A DNA stretch of 41,691 nucleotides from Symbiobacterium sp. (GTDB lineage: Bacteria; Bacillota; Sulfobacillia; UBA995; UBA9673). This document shows positions 16,139 through 29,467 of this stretch, in pieces. The notes under the pieces are model-generated. The model had not been told where the DNA came from. It ran no database searches and worked only from the letters and a program-made list of their open reading frames with translations. Both the position numbers and the translations under genes were made by a program. Every line of letters starts with the position of its first letter. Position 1 is the stretch's first letter. The stretch spans positions 1 through 41,691 of the forward strand of contig DYFB01000087.1 in NCBI GenBank assembly GCA_020725405.1, given 5' to 3'.

Positions 16139-17058
16139 GACCCGCGGTCCGGGCCGCCGGGCTATCGGTGGTCTCCAACACCGGCCTCGTCGCCGTCAAG
16201 CTCGTCACCGGCCTGGTCATGGGCTCGGTGAGCGTCATCTCGGAGGCCATCCACTCGGCCCTCGACCTCGTGGCCGCGCTCATCGCCCTCTTCTCGGTCA
16301 GGGAGGCCGCCCGGCCGCCCGACGAGACCCACGCCTTCGGGCACGGGAAGATAGAGAACGTCGCCGCGCTGGTGGAGGCTCTCCTGGTTTTCGCCGCCGC
16401 CGGCTGGATAGTGCTCGAGGCGGTCCGGAAGCTCCTCGGAGCGGTGCGGGTCGAGGCCCTCGGCCTGGGAGTCGCCGTCATGGCCGGGTCGGCGCTCGTG
16501 AACTACCTCGTGTCCGAACACCTCTACCGCGTGGCCCGCGAGACCGACTCGGTGGCCCTGAAGGGCGACGCCGTCCACCTCCGGACGGACGTCTACACCT
16601 CGGTCGGCGTGGCCGCCGGCCTGGCGGCCATCCATTTCACGGGACTCACGGTCCTGGACCCGCTCATCGCCATCGTCGTCGCCCTGCTCATCGTCAGGGT
16701 CGCCTGGCGCCTCACCCGGGAGGCCTTCCGTCCTCTCCTCGACGTCCGCCTTTCGGACGACGAAGAAGCCCGCGTCCGGGAGATCGTCGGGTCGTTCGCC
16801 AAGGAGTTCGTCGAGTTCCACAAGCTCCGGACGAGGCGAGCCGGGCCGGAGAGGCACATCGACCTCCACCTCGTCGTCCACCCCGACCACGCCGTCTCCG
16901 AGGTCCACGAGCTCGCCGACCGCATCGAGACCGCCCTCCGCGAGTGGTGGGAGCGGACGTCGGTCCTCATCCACATCGAACCCTGCCGGCGGGCCCCCGA
17001 CTGCGACCGCTGCCGGAACCCCTGCGAACCTCCGCCGCCGACCGGCTCGACCAGCTAG
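16135..17058 (+). CDS. Cation diffusion facilitator family metal transporter
   Basis: A 307-residue CDF protein that exports divalent metals such as Zn, Fe or Mn in exchange for protons. Hydrophobic helices span about residues 8-190. The two metal-site motifs are SEAIHSALDLVAA in TM2 and GDAVHLRTDVYTS in TM5, both His-xxx-Asp. FGHGKIEN lies in the loop after TM2. The cytoplasmic domain (from about 200, HIDLHLVVHPDHAVSEVHELADRIE) is the usual ferredoxin-like dimer. The tail adds a Cys cluster, CRRAPDCDRCRNPC, which may bind metal. TTG 16135 gives normal family length, has AGGGGAGGGGGAGG before it and overlaps an upstream TGA. A longer start at 15907-15913 would add an unusual 74-residue head. 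Confidence 0.87.
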   Translation: MRPAVRAAGLSVVSNTGLVAVKLVTGLVMGSVSVISEAIHSALDLVAALIALFSVREAARPPDETHAFGHGKIENVAALVEALLVFAAAGWIVLEAVRKLLGAVRVEALGLGVAVMAGSALVNYLVSEHLYRVARETDSVALKGDAVHLRTDVYTSVGVAAGLAAIHFTGLTVLDPLIAIVVALLIVRVAWRLTREAFRPLLDVRLSDDEEARVREIVGSFAKEFVEFHKLRTRRAGPERHIDLHLVVHPDHAVSEVHELADRIETALREWWERTSVLIHIEPCRRAPDCDRCRNPCEPPPPTGSTS

Positions 17059-17073
17059 GTCCCCATCCCGGCC

Positions 17074-18417
17074 TCAGCCGACCCCGAGAAGCCGCCCGGC
17101 GGCGGCCACGGCGGCGCAGACGACCGCGGCGACGGCCGTCGGGAGCAGGGCGGCGGCCGCCGTCCATCGGGCGCTCATGGTCTCTTTCCGGATAGTGAGG
17201 AGCGTCGTGGCGCAGGGCCAGTGCAGGAGGGAGAAGAGCATGAAGCACAGGGCGGTCAGCCCGGTCCAGCCGTTCGCGGCGAGGATGGACCCGAGAGCCT
17301 CGAGGCTCCCCACCTCGACCATCGCCCCGGTGGAGAGGTAGCTCATCAGAAGGATGGGGAGGACGATCTCGTTGGCCGGCAGGCCGAGGACGAAGGCGGC
17401 CAGGATGAAGCCGTCGAGCCCCAGAGCGGCCCCGGCGGGCCCGAGCCAGCCGGCGAGGTGCGCGAGGAGGGTGGAGCCGCCGACCGAGGTGTTGGCCAGG
17501 ACCCAGACCAGGCCCCCGGCCGGAGCGGCCACGGTCACGGCCCGGCCGAGGACGAAGAGGGTCCGGTCGAGGACCGAGCGGACGAGGACCTGCCCGAGCC
17601 GCGGCCGCCGGAACGGGGGAAGCTCGAGGACGAAGAACGAGGGGGCTCCCCGGAGGAGGGTCCGCGAGAGGAGCCAGGAGACGGCCAGGGTGACGACCGC
17701 ACCCGTAAGGACGACGGCCGTCACGACGAGCGCCGCGGCGGCCCCGCCGCCGGCCGCGGAGCGGCCGGCCCCGGCCCCGCCGGCGAACACGGCGGCCAGG
17801 GTGATGAGAGCCGGGAAGCGGCCGTTGCAGACGGTGAAGACGTTGGTAAGGATGGCGGTCATCCGCTCTCTCGGCGAGTCGATGATCCGGCAGGAGACGA
17901 CTCCCGCGGCGTTACAGCCGAGCCCCATGCCCATCGTCAGGGCCTGCCTCCCGCAGGCCCCGACCTTCTTGAAGACGGCGTCGAGGCTGAAGGCGATGCG
18001 GGGGAGGTAGCCGAGGTCCTCGAGAAGGGTGAAGCAAGGGAAGAAGATGGCCATGGGTGGGAGCATCACCGCGATCACCCAAGCCAGACCCCGGTAGACG
18101 CCGTCGAGGAGGAACCCGCCGGCCCAGGCGGGGGCCCCGACCGCCGAGAGGGCCGCAGCCAGAACCCTCTCGCCGGCCTGGAAGGCCCGGGCCAGGACCT
18201 CGGACGGGTAGTTGGCCCCCGCGACGGTGACCCAGATAACCAGGCCGAGAGTCAGGAGCATCAGCGGGAAGCCCGTCAGGGGGGAGCTCAGGATACTGTC
18301 GATGACCGGCGTCAGGTCCCGGCCCGGGACGCGGCGGGTGACCGCGGTCCGGTGGAGGGTCCCGGCTCGCTCGTAGAGGGCGGCCACGATCCGGTCGGCG
18401 TCGGCCGTCCGCGTCAA
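17074..18417 (-). CDS. feoB: FeoB permease half (ferrous iron transport), separate from its GTPase
   Basis: A 447-residue polytopic protein equal to the C-terminal membrane part of FeoB. It starts where FeoB's linker helix would (ADADRIVAALYERAG, then DSILSSPLTGFPLMLL). It carries the two Gate-type regions (FPCFTLLEDLGYLPRIAF, GACGRQALTMGMGLGCN, then VFTVCNGRFPAL; and the later CATTLLTIRKE segment). The pore Cys of GCN is kept. The start TTG 18417 overlaps the stop of the GTPase gene (TTGA), with AGGAG about 10 bases before, so translation is coupled. Together the pair moves Fe2+ into the cell. The upstream open frame is an Arg/Pro-rich shadow of the GTPase gene and is excluded. Confidence 0.9.
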   Translation of the reverse strand: MTRTADADRIVAALYERAGTLHRTAVTRRVPGRDLTPVIDSILSSPLTGFPLMLLTLGLVIWVTVAGANYPSEVLARAFQAGERVLAAALSAVGAPAWAGGFLLDGVYRGLAWVIAVMLPPMAIFFPCFTLLEDLGYLPRIAFSLDAVFKKVGACGRQALTMGMGLGCNAAGVVSCRIIDSPRERMTAILTNVFTVCNGRFPALITLAAVFAGGAGAGRSAAGGGAAAALVVTAVVLTGAVVTLAVSWLLSRTLLRGAPSFFVLELPPFRRPRLGQVLVRSVLDRTLFVLGRAVTVAAPAGGLVWVLANTSVGGSTLLAHLAGWLGPAGAALGLDGFILAAFVLGLPANEIVLPILLMSYLSTGAMVEVGSLEALGSILAANGWTGLTALCFMLFSLLHWPCATTLLTIRKETMSARWTAAAALLPTAVAAVVCAAVAAAGRLLGVG

Positions 18418-19271
18418 GGACCCGCGCTCCTCTTGGTCTCCGGACTGGTCCGGGACACCGCCGGTCGGGGGCGGACGACCGGGGAGAAGCCCGGAGAAGG
18501 GAGGGGGGACCCGGGAGGGGGAGCGGGTCCGGCAGGGGCAGGGGACCCGGGAGGGGGAGCGGGTCCGGCGAGGAGGCGGAGAACTCTGGCGTCGCCGCAG
18601 AGAGCCCTGACGGCCAGCCAACGGAGAGGCGCTCCTCGGGGCAGCCGCCCGGCCAGGCGGGCCTCGAGGCGGCGCAGGCTCTCCTCCACGTCCGGGGGGT
18701 AGACGACGGGCCTCGGGTGGGTGACGAGGGAGCCGTCGCACAGGGCGGCTACGGTGTCCATGAGTTCAGGGAGCCCCCGTCCGTCGCGAGCCACGGCCGG
18801 GACGACCGGAACCCCGAGACCCTCGGCGAGGACGCCCACGTCGATGTCGTAGCCCTTGCGGCGGGCCTCGTCGATGAGGTTGAGGAGGACGACGACCTTA
18901 CCGGTCACCTCCAGGACCTGGAGGACGAGGTTGAGGTTCCGCTCGAGGGCGGTGGCATCGGCCACGACCACGGTCGCGTCCGGGCGGCCGTGGCAGAGGA
19001 AGTCGCTCGCGACCTCCTCTTCCGCGGAACCCGCCAGGAGGGAGTAGGTCCCGGGCAGGTCGACCAGGGTGTAGAGCCGGCCGCGGTGACGGGCTGTGCC
19101 CCAGGCGGTCCGGACCGTCTTACCCGGCCAGTTCCCGGTGTGCTGGGCAAGGCCGGTGAGGGCGTTGAAGACCGTGCTCTTGCCGGTGTTGGGGTTCCCG
19201 GCGAGGGCCACGACCGGATGGCTGCCGGAGGCGGCCCGGGGGCCTGTCCGGAACAGCCCATCCGACGCCAC
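18414..19271 (-). CDS. feoB: FeoB GTPase half (G domain plus helical spacer)
   Basis: 285 residues. G1 is GNPNTGKST, G3 is DLPGTYSL and G4 is NLID in VVLLNLIDEARRKGYDID. A helical GDI-like spacer (PPDVEESLRRLEARLAGRLP) follows. The tail is a Pro/Gly-rich linker built from a 36-bp repeat (29-bp identical blocks at 18505-18533 and 18541-18569). The protein ends at TGA, overlapping the permease start by 4 bp, so FeoB is made as two chains. GTG 19271 is chosen because GGGGGGAG lies 9 bases before; GTG 19280 is possible. The order feoA-feoB(N)-feoB(C) is a normal feo operon apart from the split. Confidence 0.9.
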   Translation of the reverse strand: MASDGLFRTGPRAASGSHPVVALAGNPNTGKSTVFNALTGLAQHTGNWPGKTVRTAWGTARHRGRLYTLVDLPGTYSLLAGSAEEEVASDFLCHGRPDATVVVADATALERNLNLVLQVLEVTGKVVVLLNLIDEARRKGYDIDVGVLAEGLGVPVVPAVARDGRGLPELMDTVAALCDGSLVTHPRPVVYPPDVEESLRRLEARLAGRLPRGAPLRWLAVRALCGDARVLRLLAGPAPPPGSPAPAGPAPPPGSPLPSPGFSPVVRPRPAVSRTSPETKRSAGP

Positions 19272-19321
19272 TGCCGTCACTCCCCCCGGTTCGGGGCTCC
19301 GGGCGGTCGAGCCTGCTGTCC

Positions 19322-19567
19322 TCAGACGTCGCCTCGGACGAGGATGCCGGCGGCGTCCTCGCGCCTGAGAGCGATGACGGACCCCTTTATCGCGTAGGCG
19401 GTGGGGTCTCCGAACGGGCTGCGGCGCACGACCTCCACGACCGCGCCGGGCACGAACCCGAGGTCGAGCAGGCGTCGTCGCTTCGGGCCTCCGGCCTCCA
19501 TCCCGACCACCTTGGCGGCGGCTCCCGGCGGCAGAAGATGGAGCGGCACGCTGCCCGGCGACGGCAA
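19322..19567 (-). CDS. feoA: FeoA-family SH3-like protein
   Basis: An 81-residue protein with the FeoA pattern: a start of PGAAAKVVGM, then KRRRLLDLGFVPGAVVEVV, an SH3-like barrel ending in IALRREDAAGILV. FeoA is a small cytosolic partner that supports FeoB iron(II) transport. TTG 19567 has GGGGGAAG six bases before it. It is first in the leftward feo run, 50 bp before the FeoB GTPase gene. The 81-bp gap to divergent pcrA holds TTAATAAT, an AT-rich spot that may be promoter, and two copies of TGTCTCGGCC 15 bp apart whose role is unknown. Confidence 0.9.
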   Translation of the reverse strand: MPSPGSVPLHLLPPGAAAKVVGMEAGGPKRRRLLDLGFVPGAVVEVVRRSPFGDPTAYAIKGSVIALRREDAAGILVRGDV

Positions 19568-19648
19568 GGCGTCTTCCCCCGAACCCCTCTGTCTCGGCCC
19601 CCTGTGTCTCGGCCTTCAGGTTAATAATACGGAGCAGCGGAAAGGCCG

Positions 19649-24386
<4,738 letters not shown>

Positions 24387-24440
24387 CGGCCGCCCGGCCG
24401 GCCGGTCCCGCCGGGCCACGGGAGGAGGTCCACCTGGACC

Positions 24441-25952
24441 GTGGCGACTTCGGGTTTGCCTAGCGACGACCTTGATCGGACCCTGCGCTTCGTCCTCGAC
24501 CGCGCCCTGGGAATGGGCGCCGTCTACGCCGACGCCCGCTTCCAGGACCGCCGGCTGACCCTCGTTGGCCTGACGGCCCGCCGGGAGGGTGGGACACCCG
24601 GCGGGGGCCGGGCGGCGTGGGAGGTCTCGCGCCATACCGAGCGCGGCCTCGGCGTCCGCGTGGTCGGTCCCGGGGGAAGGGAGGGCTTCGCCGCCACCAG
24701 CGACCTCAGCCGCCCGGCGCTGGCCAAGGTCGTCTCCGACGCCGCCGCGGGTGCGATGTCGGGTAGGGCCGGTCCGTCCGGCGAGGGCGGCGAGGGAACC
24801 AGCCTCGGGCCGGCTGTGAGGACCGTGGGCCGCGCGGCGACGCCCCGTCGACTCCACCCCGACGACCTCGAGCTGGAGGAGAAGCGGGACATCCTCCGCA
24901 CCTTCACCGCCGAGGCCTTCGCCCGCTCCGAGACTTCGACGGTGAGCCTGGCCTACGCGGACGCCGCGGGAACCGACGTCTTCGCCAGCACGGAGGGTTC
25001 GCGGGTCGAGACCGACTCGGCCCGCGTCATCCTTCGGGCCGGAGTCGAGGCCCGGCACGCCCTGCGGGCCTTCGACAGCGCCGAGAGCCTGGGGGGCGTG
25101 GGCGGGCTCGAGCTCCTATCCGAGCTGGCCGTCAAGGACCTCGCCCGGCGCCTCGCCGCCAACGCGGCCGACTGGCTGGGTGCTCCGGCCGCTCCCGGCG
25201 GGGAGATGACGACCGTGCTCGACAACCAGGCTGGCGAGAACTTTGTCCACGAGGCCGTCGGGCACTCCTGCGAGGCCGACGCCGTCCTGACCGGGGCTTC
25301 GGTCATGGGTGGCAGGCTCGGCCGCGAGATCGGCGCTCCGGGCGTGACCGTGGTCGACGACCCGGGGCGGGTCGGGACGGTCGGGATGTACGTCTACGAC
25401 GACGAGGGCGTTCCCGCGCGGTCGGTCACCCTCATCGAGGAAGGAGTCCTCCGGGCCTACCTCCACACGCGGCGGACGGCCGCGGCCATGGGGGTCGAGC
25501 CGAACGGGCACGCCCGGGCGCGCGACTTCGGCTACGTGCCCATCGTCAGGATGGGGACCATAAACATCGAGCCCGGCGAGTTCACTCTCGAGGAGATGCT
25601 CGAGGACATCGACCGGGGCATCTACCTGATGGGCAAGCGCGGCGGGCAGGTCGACCCGGCCCGGGGGGTCTTCCAGTTCCGGCCGGACCGGGCCCGTCTC
25701 ATCCGCCGGGGCGAGCTCGGCGAGCCGGTCCGGGCCCCGTCTCTCTCCGGCAGCATTCTCGACATCCTCCAGAGCATCGACGCGGTCGGGCGCGACCTCG
25801 TCTTCCACCCCGGGGGGTGCGGCAAGGGCTTCCCGGGCCAGACCATCCCGGCCGGCTCCGGCTCACCCCACCTCCGGCTGACGAGGGCGACCATCGGCGG
25901 CGCCGGCTCCGGCGACCCTGACTGGGCCGGGCGGAAGGAGGGCGGTGCCTGA
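24441..25952 (+). CDS. tldD: TldD-type metalloprotease subunit
   Basis: A 503-residue TldD. The zinc motif HEAVGHSCEAD (HExxGH) is present, with downstream GEFTLEEMLEDIDRGIYL and GGCGKGFPGQ-type C-terminal motifs of the TldD/PmbA family. With TldE it forms a heterodimeric protease that trims unfolded peptides and, in some bacteria, peptide toxins or modified peptides. GTG 24441 lies 12 bases after GGGAGGAGG. Its stop overlaps the start of tldE by one base (TGATG), so the two are coupled. A Gly-rich insert sits near residue 110. No RiPP or toxin gene is nearby. Confidence 0.93.
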   Translation: MATSGLPSDDLDRTLRFVLDRALGMGAVYADARFQDRRLTLVGLTARREGGTPGGGRAAWEVSRHTERGLGVRVVGPGGREGFAATSDLSRPALAKVVSDAAAGAMSGRAGPSGEGGEGTSLGPAVRTVGRAATPRRLHPDDLELEEKRDILRTFTAEAFARSETSTVSLAYADAAGTDVFASTEGSRVETDSARVILRAGVEARHALRAFDSAESLGGVGGLELLSELAVKDLARRLAANAADWLGAPAAPGGEMTTVLDNQAGENFVHEAVGHSCEADAVLTGASVMGGRLGREIGAPGVTVVDDPGRVGTVGMYVYDDEGVPARSVTLIEEGVLRAYLHTRRTAAAMGVEPNGHARARDFGYVPIVRMGTINIEPGEFTLEEMLEDIDRGIYLMGKRGGQVDPARGVFQFRPDRARLIRRGELGEPVRAPSLSGSILDILQSIDAVGRDLVFHPGGCGKGFPGQTIPAGSGSPHLRLTRATIGGAGSGDPDWAGRKEGGA

Positions 25953-27373
25953 TGCAGGACCTCCTCGAACGGGCCGAGCAGGCCCTCGAGCTCGCCCGCC
26001 GGGCGGGCGCCGCGGCGGCCGAGGCCTACGTCATCGACGCCCCGGCCGACGCCGTCTCGTTCGAGCGCGCGGGGGCGGGTTCGGGCGGCGTGAGGCTCAG
26101 GACGGCCGTTACCGTCCCCCACCGGGGGCTCGGCCTCACCGCCCAGTGGGGCGGCCTGGTCGGCTTCGCCTCGACCACCGACCTCTCGGCGGCCGGCCTC
26201 GAAGACGTCGTCCGGGCCTGCCGCCACGCGGCCCTCCCGGAGGAGCCCGGCCTCGCCCTGACGCCTCCTTCCGGCGTCCGGCCCAGCCCCACCCCCTCGG
26301 ACCTCGTCGACCGGCGGGTCGTGGAGATGAGTCTTGCCGACCTTGTCGAGGTGGCCCGGGAGGTGGCCGAGGAGGTCTGGGAGGCCGGGGGCCTCGCGGT
26401 GGGCGTTGTCTCCTTCGCGCGCTGCCGCCGGGTGGCCGTGGCCAACAGCCTGGGTCTCGCCCGCTCCTCGCTCGACACTCTGGTCTCGGCCGGGGCCTAC
26501 GCCGCGTCCCCGGGCGGCGGGCTCGCCTCCTGGTCGCGGGCGTCGCGGAGCCTCGAGGGGCTCCGCCGGCTCTCCGTCGGGCGGCGGGCGGCCGGTATGG
26601 CTCTCTCCTCCGAGGGCGCCCGGGACGTCGTCCCCGGGCGCCAGACGGTCGTCCTCGGTCCCGGCGCCGTCCTCTCCCTGCTCGCCGGCTCGCTCGGCCC
26701 GGCTCTCGGGGCCGACCGGGTCGGTGAAGGCTCATCCCCGTTCTCCGGGCGGGACGGCCGGCCGCGCCTCGGGGAAGAGGTGGCCGCCTCCCTCCTGTCC
26801 GTCACCGACGACGCCACCCGGCCGGTCGGGACGGGCTCCTACGAGTTCGACGCCGAGGGGACGCCGGGGGGCGTGACGCCGCTCATCCGGGACGGAATCC
26901 TGGTTGCCGTCCTTCACAACAACCGCACGGCCGCCGCGGCCCGCCCGGCCGGAGAGGCTTCCAGCGGGAACGCCTCCCGCGACCGGTCGGACCGGATGAC
27001 CACGTTCGTCGAGCCCTCCGGCCACTTCGGCTACAGGTCCGGCGTATCGCCGTCGACCCTTGTCGTCCAGGCTCCGGGCCGGACCTACGCCGGTCCGGGC
27101 GAGGCCGGCGTGGACCGGGGGCTCCTGGTCGCCGACGTCATGGGAGCCTTCGTTATCGACCCGGCCGTAGGCGACTTCTCCGTGACCACGACCAACGCCT
27201 GGGCCCTGGAGAGAGGCTCTCCCGCCTACCCTGTCCGGAGGGCGATGCTTACGGGCAACATCTACGAGATGCTGAAGATGGTCTCGGCGCTGGCCGGCGA
27301 GCCCGAGGACGTCGCCGGCCCGTTCTCCGTCCTGACCCCGGCCTGGGTGGTGTCCGAGCTAACCGTCGTCTGA
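25952..27373 (+). CDS. tldE: TldE/PmbA-type protease partner subunit
   Basis: A 473-residue PmbA/TldE homologue. It has the N-terminal ALELARRAGAAAAEAYV, the central GRQTVVLGPGAVLSLL, LIRDGILVAVLHNNRTA, then GLLVADVMGAF and a TTTNAWALERG C-terminal part. It lacks HExxH, as TldE should, and supplies the peptide tunnel for TldD. ATG 25952 overlaps the tldD stop. In Bacillota and archaea these pairs are often adjacent, as here. Confidence 0.92.
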   Translation: MQDLLERAEQALELARRAGAAAAEAYVIDAPADAVSFERAGAGSGGVRLRTAVTVPHRGLGLTAQWGGLVGFASTTDLSAAGLEDVVRACRHAALPEEPGLALTPPSGVRPSPTPSDLVDRRVVEMSLADLVEVAREVAEEVWEAGGLAVGVVSFARCRRVAVANSLGLARSSLDTLVSAGAYAASPGGGLASWSRASRSLEGLRRLSVGRRAAGMALSSEGARDVVPGRQTVVLGPGAVLSLLAGSLGPALGADRVGEGSSPFSGRDGRPRLGEEVAASLLSVTDDATRPVGTGSYEFDAEGTPGGVTPLIRDGILVAVLHNNRTAAAARPAGEASSGNASRDRSDRMTTFVEPSGHFGYRSGVSPSTLVVQAPGRTYAGPGEAGVDRGLLVADVMGAFVIDPAVGDFSVTTTNAWALERGSPAYPVRRAMLTGNIYEMLKMVSALAGEPEDVAGPFSVLTPAWVVSELTVV

Positions 27374-27477
27374 AGGAAGGCCGACCTCGTTGTTGTCTTC
27401 CGAAGGACGACCGGCCCGACGCTGCCTGAAGGAAGACTGACCTCGTCGGCTGAAGGCTGAAGGAAGATTGACTTACC
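27370..27477. repeat. Three spaced 21-bp direct repeats upstream of gatC
   Basis: Three copies of about 21 bp share CTGAAGGAAG followed by GAC: 27370-27390, 27426-27446 and 27457-27477. Copies one and two also share CCTCGT. The first copy begins inside the last codons of tldE. The 56-bp and 31-bp spacings are irregular, so this is not a CRISPR. They could be regulator sites for the gat operon, or remains of local duplication. Confidence 0.7.
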
Positions 27478-27498
27478 CGGTGAAAAGGGCAATGCTAT
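27468..27498 (+). promoter_or_regulatory. Possible gat operon promoter
   Basis: TTGACT at 27468-27473 lies inside the third direct repeat and is a good -35. TGCTAT at 27493-27498 is a weak -10 with a long 19-bp spacer. The local A/T richness supports a promoter here, about 60 bp before gatC, but the match is only fair. Confidence 0.35.
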
Positions 27499-27559
27499 TG
27501 GGGTTGGGCACGGCGCGCCGCCGGCCCGGCCGCGCGCTCACCCGCCCGGGAGGTATCCG

Positions 27560-27853
27560 GTGACGGCCCTTACCCGCGAGGAAGTCCGGCACATAGCCCA
27601 CCTGGCCCGTCTGGCCTTCGAGCCGGACGAGCTCGATCGTTTCACCACCCAGCTCAACGCCATTCTGCAGCACGTGAATCGCCTGGGGGAAGTGGACACC
27701 GCCCTGGCCTCACCCACGGCCAGCGTCAGCGCCGGGCGGACGACCCCGCTCAGGGAAGACGAGCCGTGGGAGGGACTGACCCGCGAGGAGGCTCTGGACA
27801 GCGCGCCAGCGGCCGATCGGGGGCTGTTCAAGGTCCCCCGGATCGTCGACTAA
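27560..27853 (+). CDS. gatC: Asp-tRNA(Asn)/Glu-tRNA(Gln) amidotransferase subunit C
   Basis: A 97-residue GatC with the family N-terminus LTREEVRHIAHLARLAFEPDEL, the central FTTQLNAILQHVNRLGEVDT, and the C-terminal GLFKVPRIVD. It wraps around and stabilises GatA in the trimer that converts mischarged Glu-tRNA(Gln) or Asp-tRNA(Asn) to the correct amide. GTG 27560 follows GGGAGG. It is first of gatC-gatA-gatB. Confidence 0.95.
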   Translation: MTALTREEVRHIAHLARLAFEPDELDRFTTQLNAILQHVNRLGEVDTALASPTASVSAGRTTPLREDEPWEGLTREEALDSAPAADRGLFKVPRIVD

Positions 27854-27910
27854 CCCCTTCCGTCGCCTTCACGCCGGACCCGAGTTCGAACTGACACTGG
27901 GGGAGTGCCC

Positions 27911-29467
27911 TTGAAGCTCATAGACAGGACGGCCAGTCAACTGGCGACCCTGCTCCAGGACGGGGAGGTCACCCGCTCGGAAGTGGTGGAGGCCTTCCTC
28001 GACCGCATCGACGCCGTGGACGAGTCCGTGGCGGCCTTCCTCCATGTGACGGCCGACCGGGCGCGGCGGCTCGCCCGGGCGGCCGACAAGGCGGCCGAGG
28101 GAGGGGCCACGCCGGGAGGCGTCCCCTTCGCCCTCAAGGACAACATGTGCACCAGAGGCATCCCCACGACCTCCGGCTCACGCATCCTCGAAGGCTACCG
28201 GCCTCCGTACAGCGCCACCGTGGCCTCCCGGCTGGAGGACGCCGGCTTCATCCTGCTCGGCAAGACCAACCTCGATGAGTTCGCCATGGGCTCCTCGACG
28301 GAGAACTCGGGCTATTTCCCCACGGCCAACCCGTGGGACCTCAGGCGCGTCCCCGGCGGCTCGAGCGGCGGGTCGGCCGCCGCCGTGGCCGCCTTCGAGG
28401 TCCCGTTCGCCCTCGGCTCGGACACCGGCGGCTCCATCCGCCAGCCGGCCAGTTTCTGCGGCGTCGTCGGGTTAAAGCCGACCTACGGCCTTGTTTCGCG
28501 CTACGGGCTCGTGGCCTTCGCCTCGTCCCTCGACCAGATCGGGCCCATAACCCGCGACGTCACCGACGCGGCCATGGTCCTGAACCTCATCGCCGGCCCC
28601 GACCCCCTCGACTCCACGTCGGCCAGGGTAAGGGCTCCCGACTACACCCAGGCCCTCGTCCCCGACGTCGACGGGCTCGTGGCCGGGCTGCCGAAGGAGC
28701 TCTTCGGAGAGGGCATCGACCCCGAGGTGAAGGCCAGGGTGAGCGAGGCCGCGGGCGTTCTCGGTGACCTCGGGGTCCAGGTCGAGGAGTGCTCCCTGCC
28801 GCACGCCACCTACGCCCTTGACATGTACTACATCATCGCTCCGGCCGAAGCGTCCTCGAATCTCGCCCGGTACGACGGTACGCGTTACGGCTTCCGCTAC
28901 GGGGTCGGGGAGAGCCCGGCCGAAGGGCCCGCGCGGCCCGAGCCCGGCGGGGAGGACCCCCCGCCCGGTCTGGCAGCCGAGGCGGCCCGGCCGGGTCCGG
29001 CCGACCTTCTGGAAATGTACGTCGAGACCCGCCGCCGCGGCTTCGGGCCGGAGGTGAAGCGCCGCATAATGCTCGGCACTTACGTTCTCTCGGCCGGGTA
29101 CTACGACGCCTACTACCTCCGGGCCCAGAAGGCCCGGACCCTTCTCCGCCAGGACTTCGAGCGGGCCTTCTCGCGCTACGACTTTCTCATCTCGCCGACT
29201 TGCCCGACCGTCGCCTTCCCGCTGGGTGAGAAGGTCGACGACCCGCTCCAGATGTATCTCGCCGACCTCTGCACCATCCCGGCCAGCCTCGCCGGTCTAC
29301 CGGCCTTGTCTCTGCCGTGCGGTTTCTCGCAGGGCCTGCCGGTCGGTCTCCAGCTCATGGGTCCGCCCTTTTCCGAGGAGTTGCTCCTCAGGGTGGGCTT
29401 CGCCTACGAGCAGCGGACCGACCACCACACCAAGAGGCCGCCTCTTCTGGGGGTGAAGCGCCGGTGA
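27911..29467 (+). CDS. gatA: Amidotransferase subunit A (glutaminase)
   Basis: About 518 residues. The amidase triad is visible: Lys in [11 protein letters not shown], the cis-Ser in [13 protein letters not shown] and the nucleophile Ser in [16 protein letters not shown], then [13 protein letters not shown]. It frees ammonia from glutamine for GatB. TTG 27911 (MKLIDRT) has GGGGGAG about 5 bases before; GTG 27905 is the alternative, two codons longer. An extra Pro/Gly/Glu-rich insert of about 30 residues follows [10 protein letters not shown], in a loop where normal GatA has a short turn. The stop overlaps gatB by 4 bp. Confidence 0.95.
   Translation: MKLIDRTASQLATLLQDGEVTRSEVVEAFLDRIDAVDESVAAFLHVTADRARRLARAADKAAEGGATPGGVPFALKDNMCTRGIPTTSGSRILEGYRPPYSATVASRLEDAGFILLGKTNLDEFAMGSSTENSGYFPTANPWDLRRVPGGSSGGSAAAVAAFEVPFALGSDTGGSIRQPASFCGVVGLKPTYGLVSRYGLVAFASSLDQIGPITRDVTDAAMVLNLIAGPDPLDSTSARVRAPDYTQALVPDVDGLVAGLPKELFGEGIDPEVKARVSEAAGVLGDLGVQVEECSLPHATYALDMYYIIAPAEASSNLARYDGTRYGFRYGVGESPAEGPARPEPGGEDPPPGLAAEAARPGPADLLEMYVETRRRGFGPEVKRRIMLGTYVLSAGYYDAYYLRAQKARTLLRQDFERAFSRYDFLISPTCPTVAFPLGEKVDDPLQMYLADLCTIPASLAGLPALSLPCGFSQGLPVGLQLMGPPFSEELLLRVGFAYEQRTDHHTKRPPLLGVKRR

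Noticed and set aside
24441-27373. TldD/TldE as part of a RiPP or microcin cluster
   Set aside because: No precursor peptide, radical SAM or cyclodehydratase gene nearby; the setting is housekeeping.
27370-27477. CRISPR or T-box
   Set aside because: Only three imperfect repeats at uneven spacing; no T-box consensus (TGGnACC) seen before gatC.
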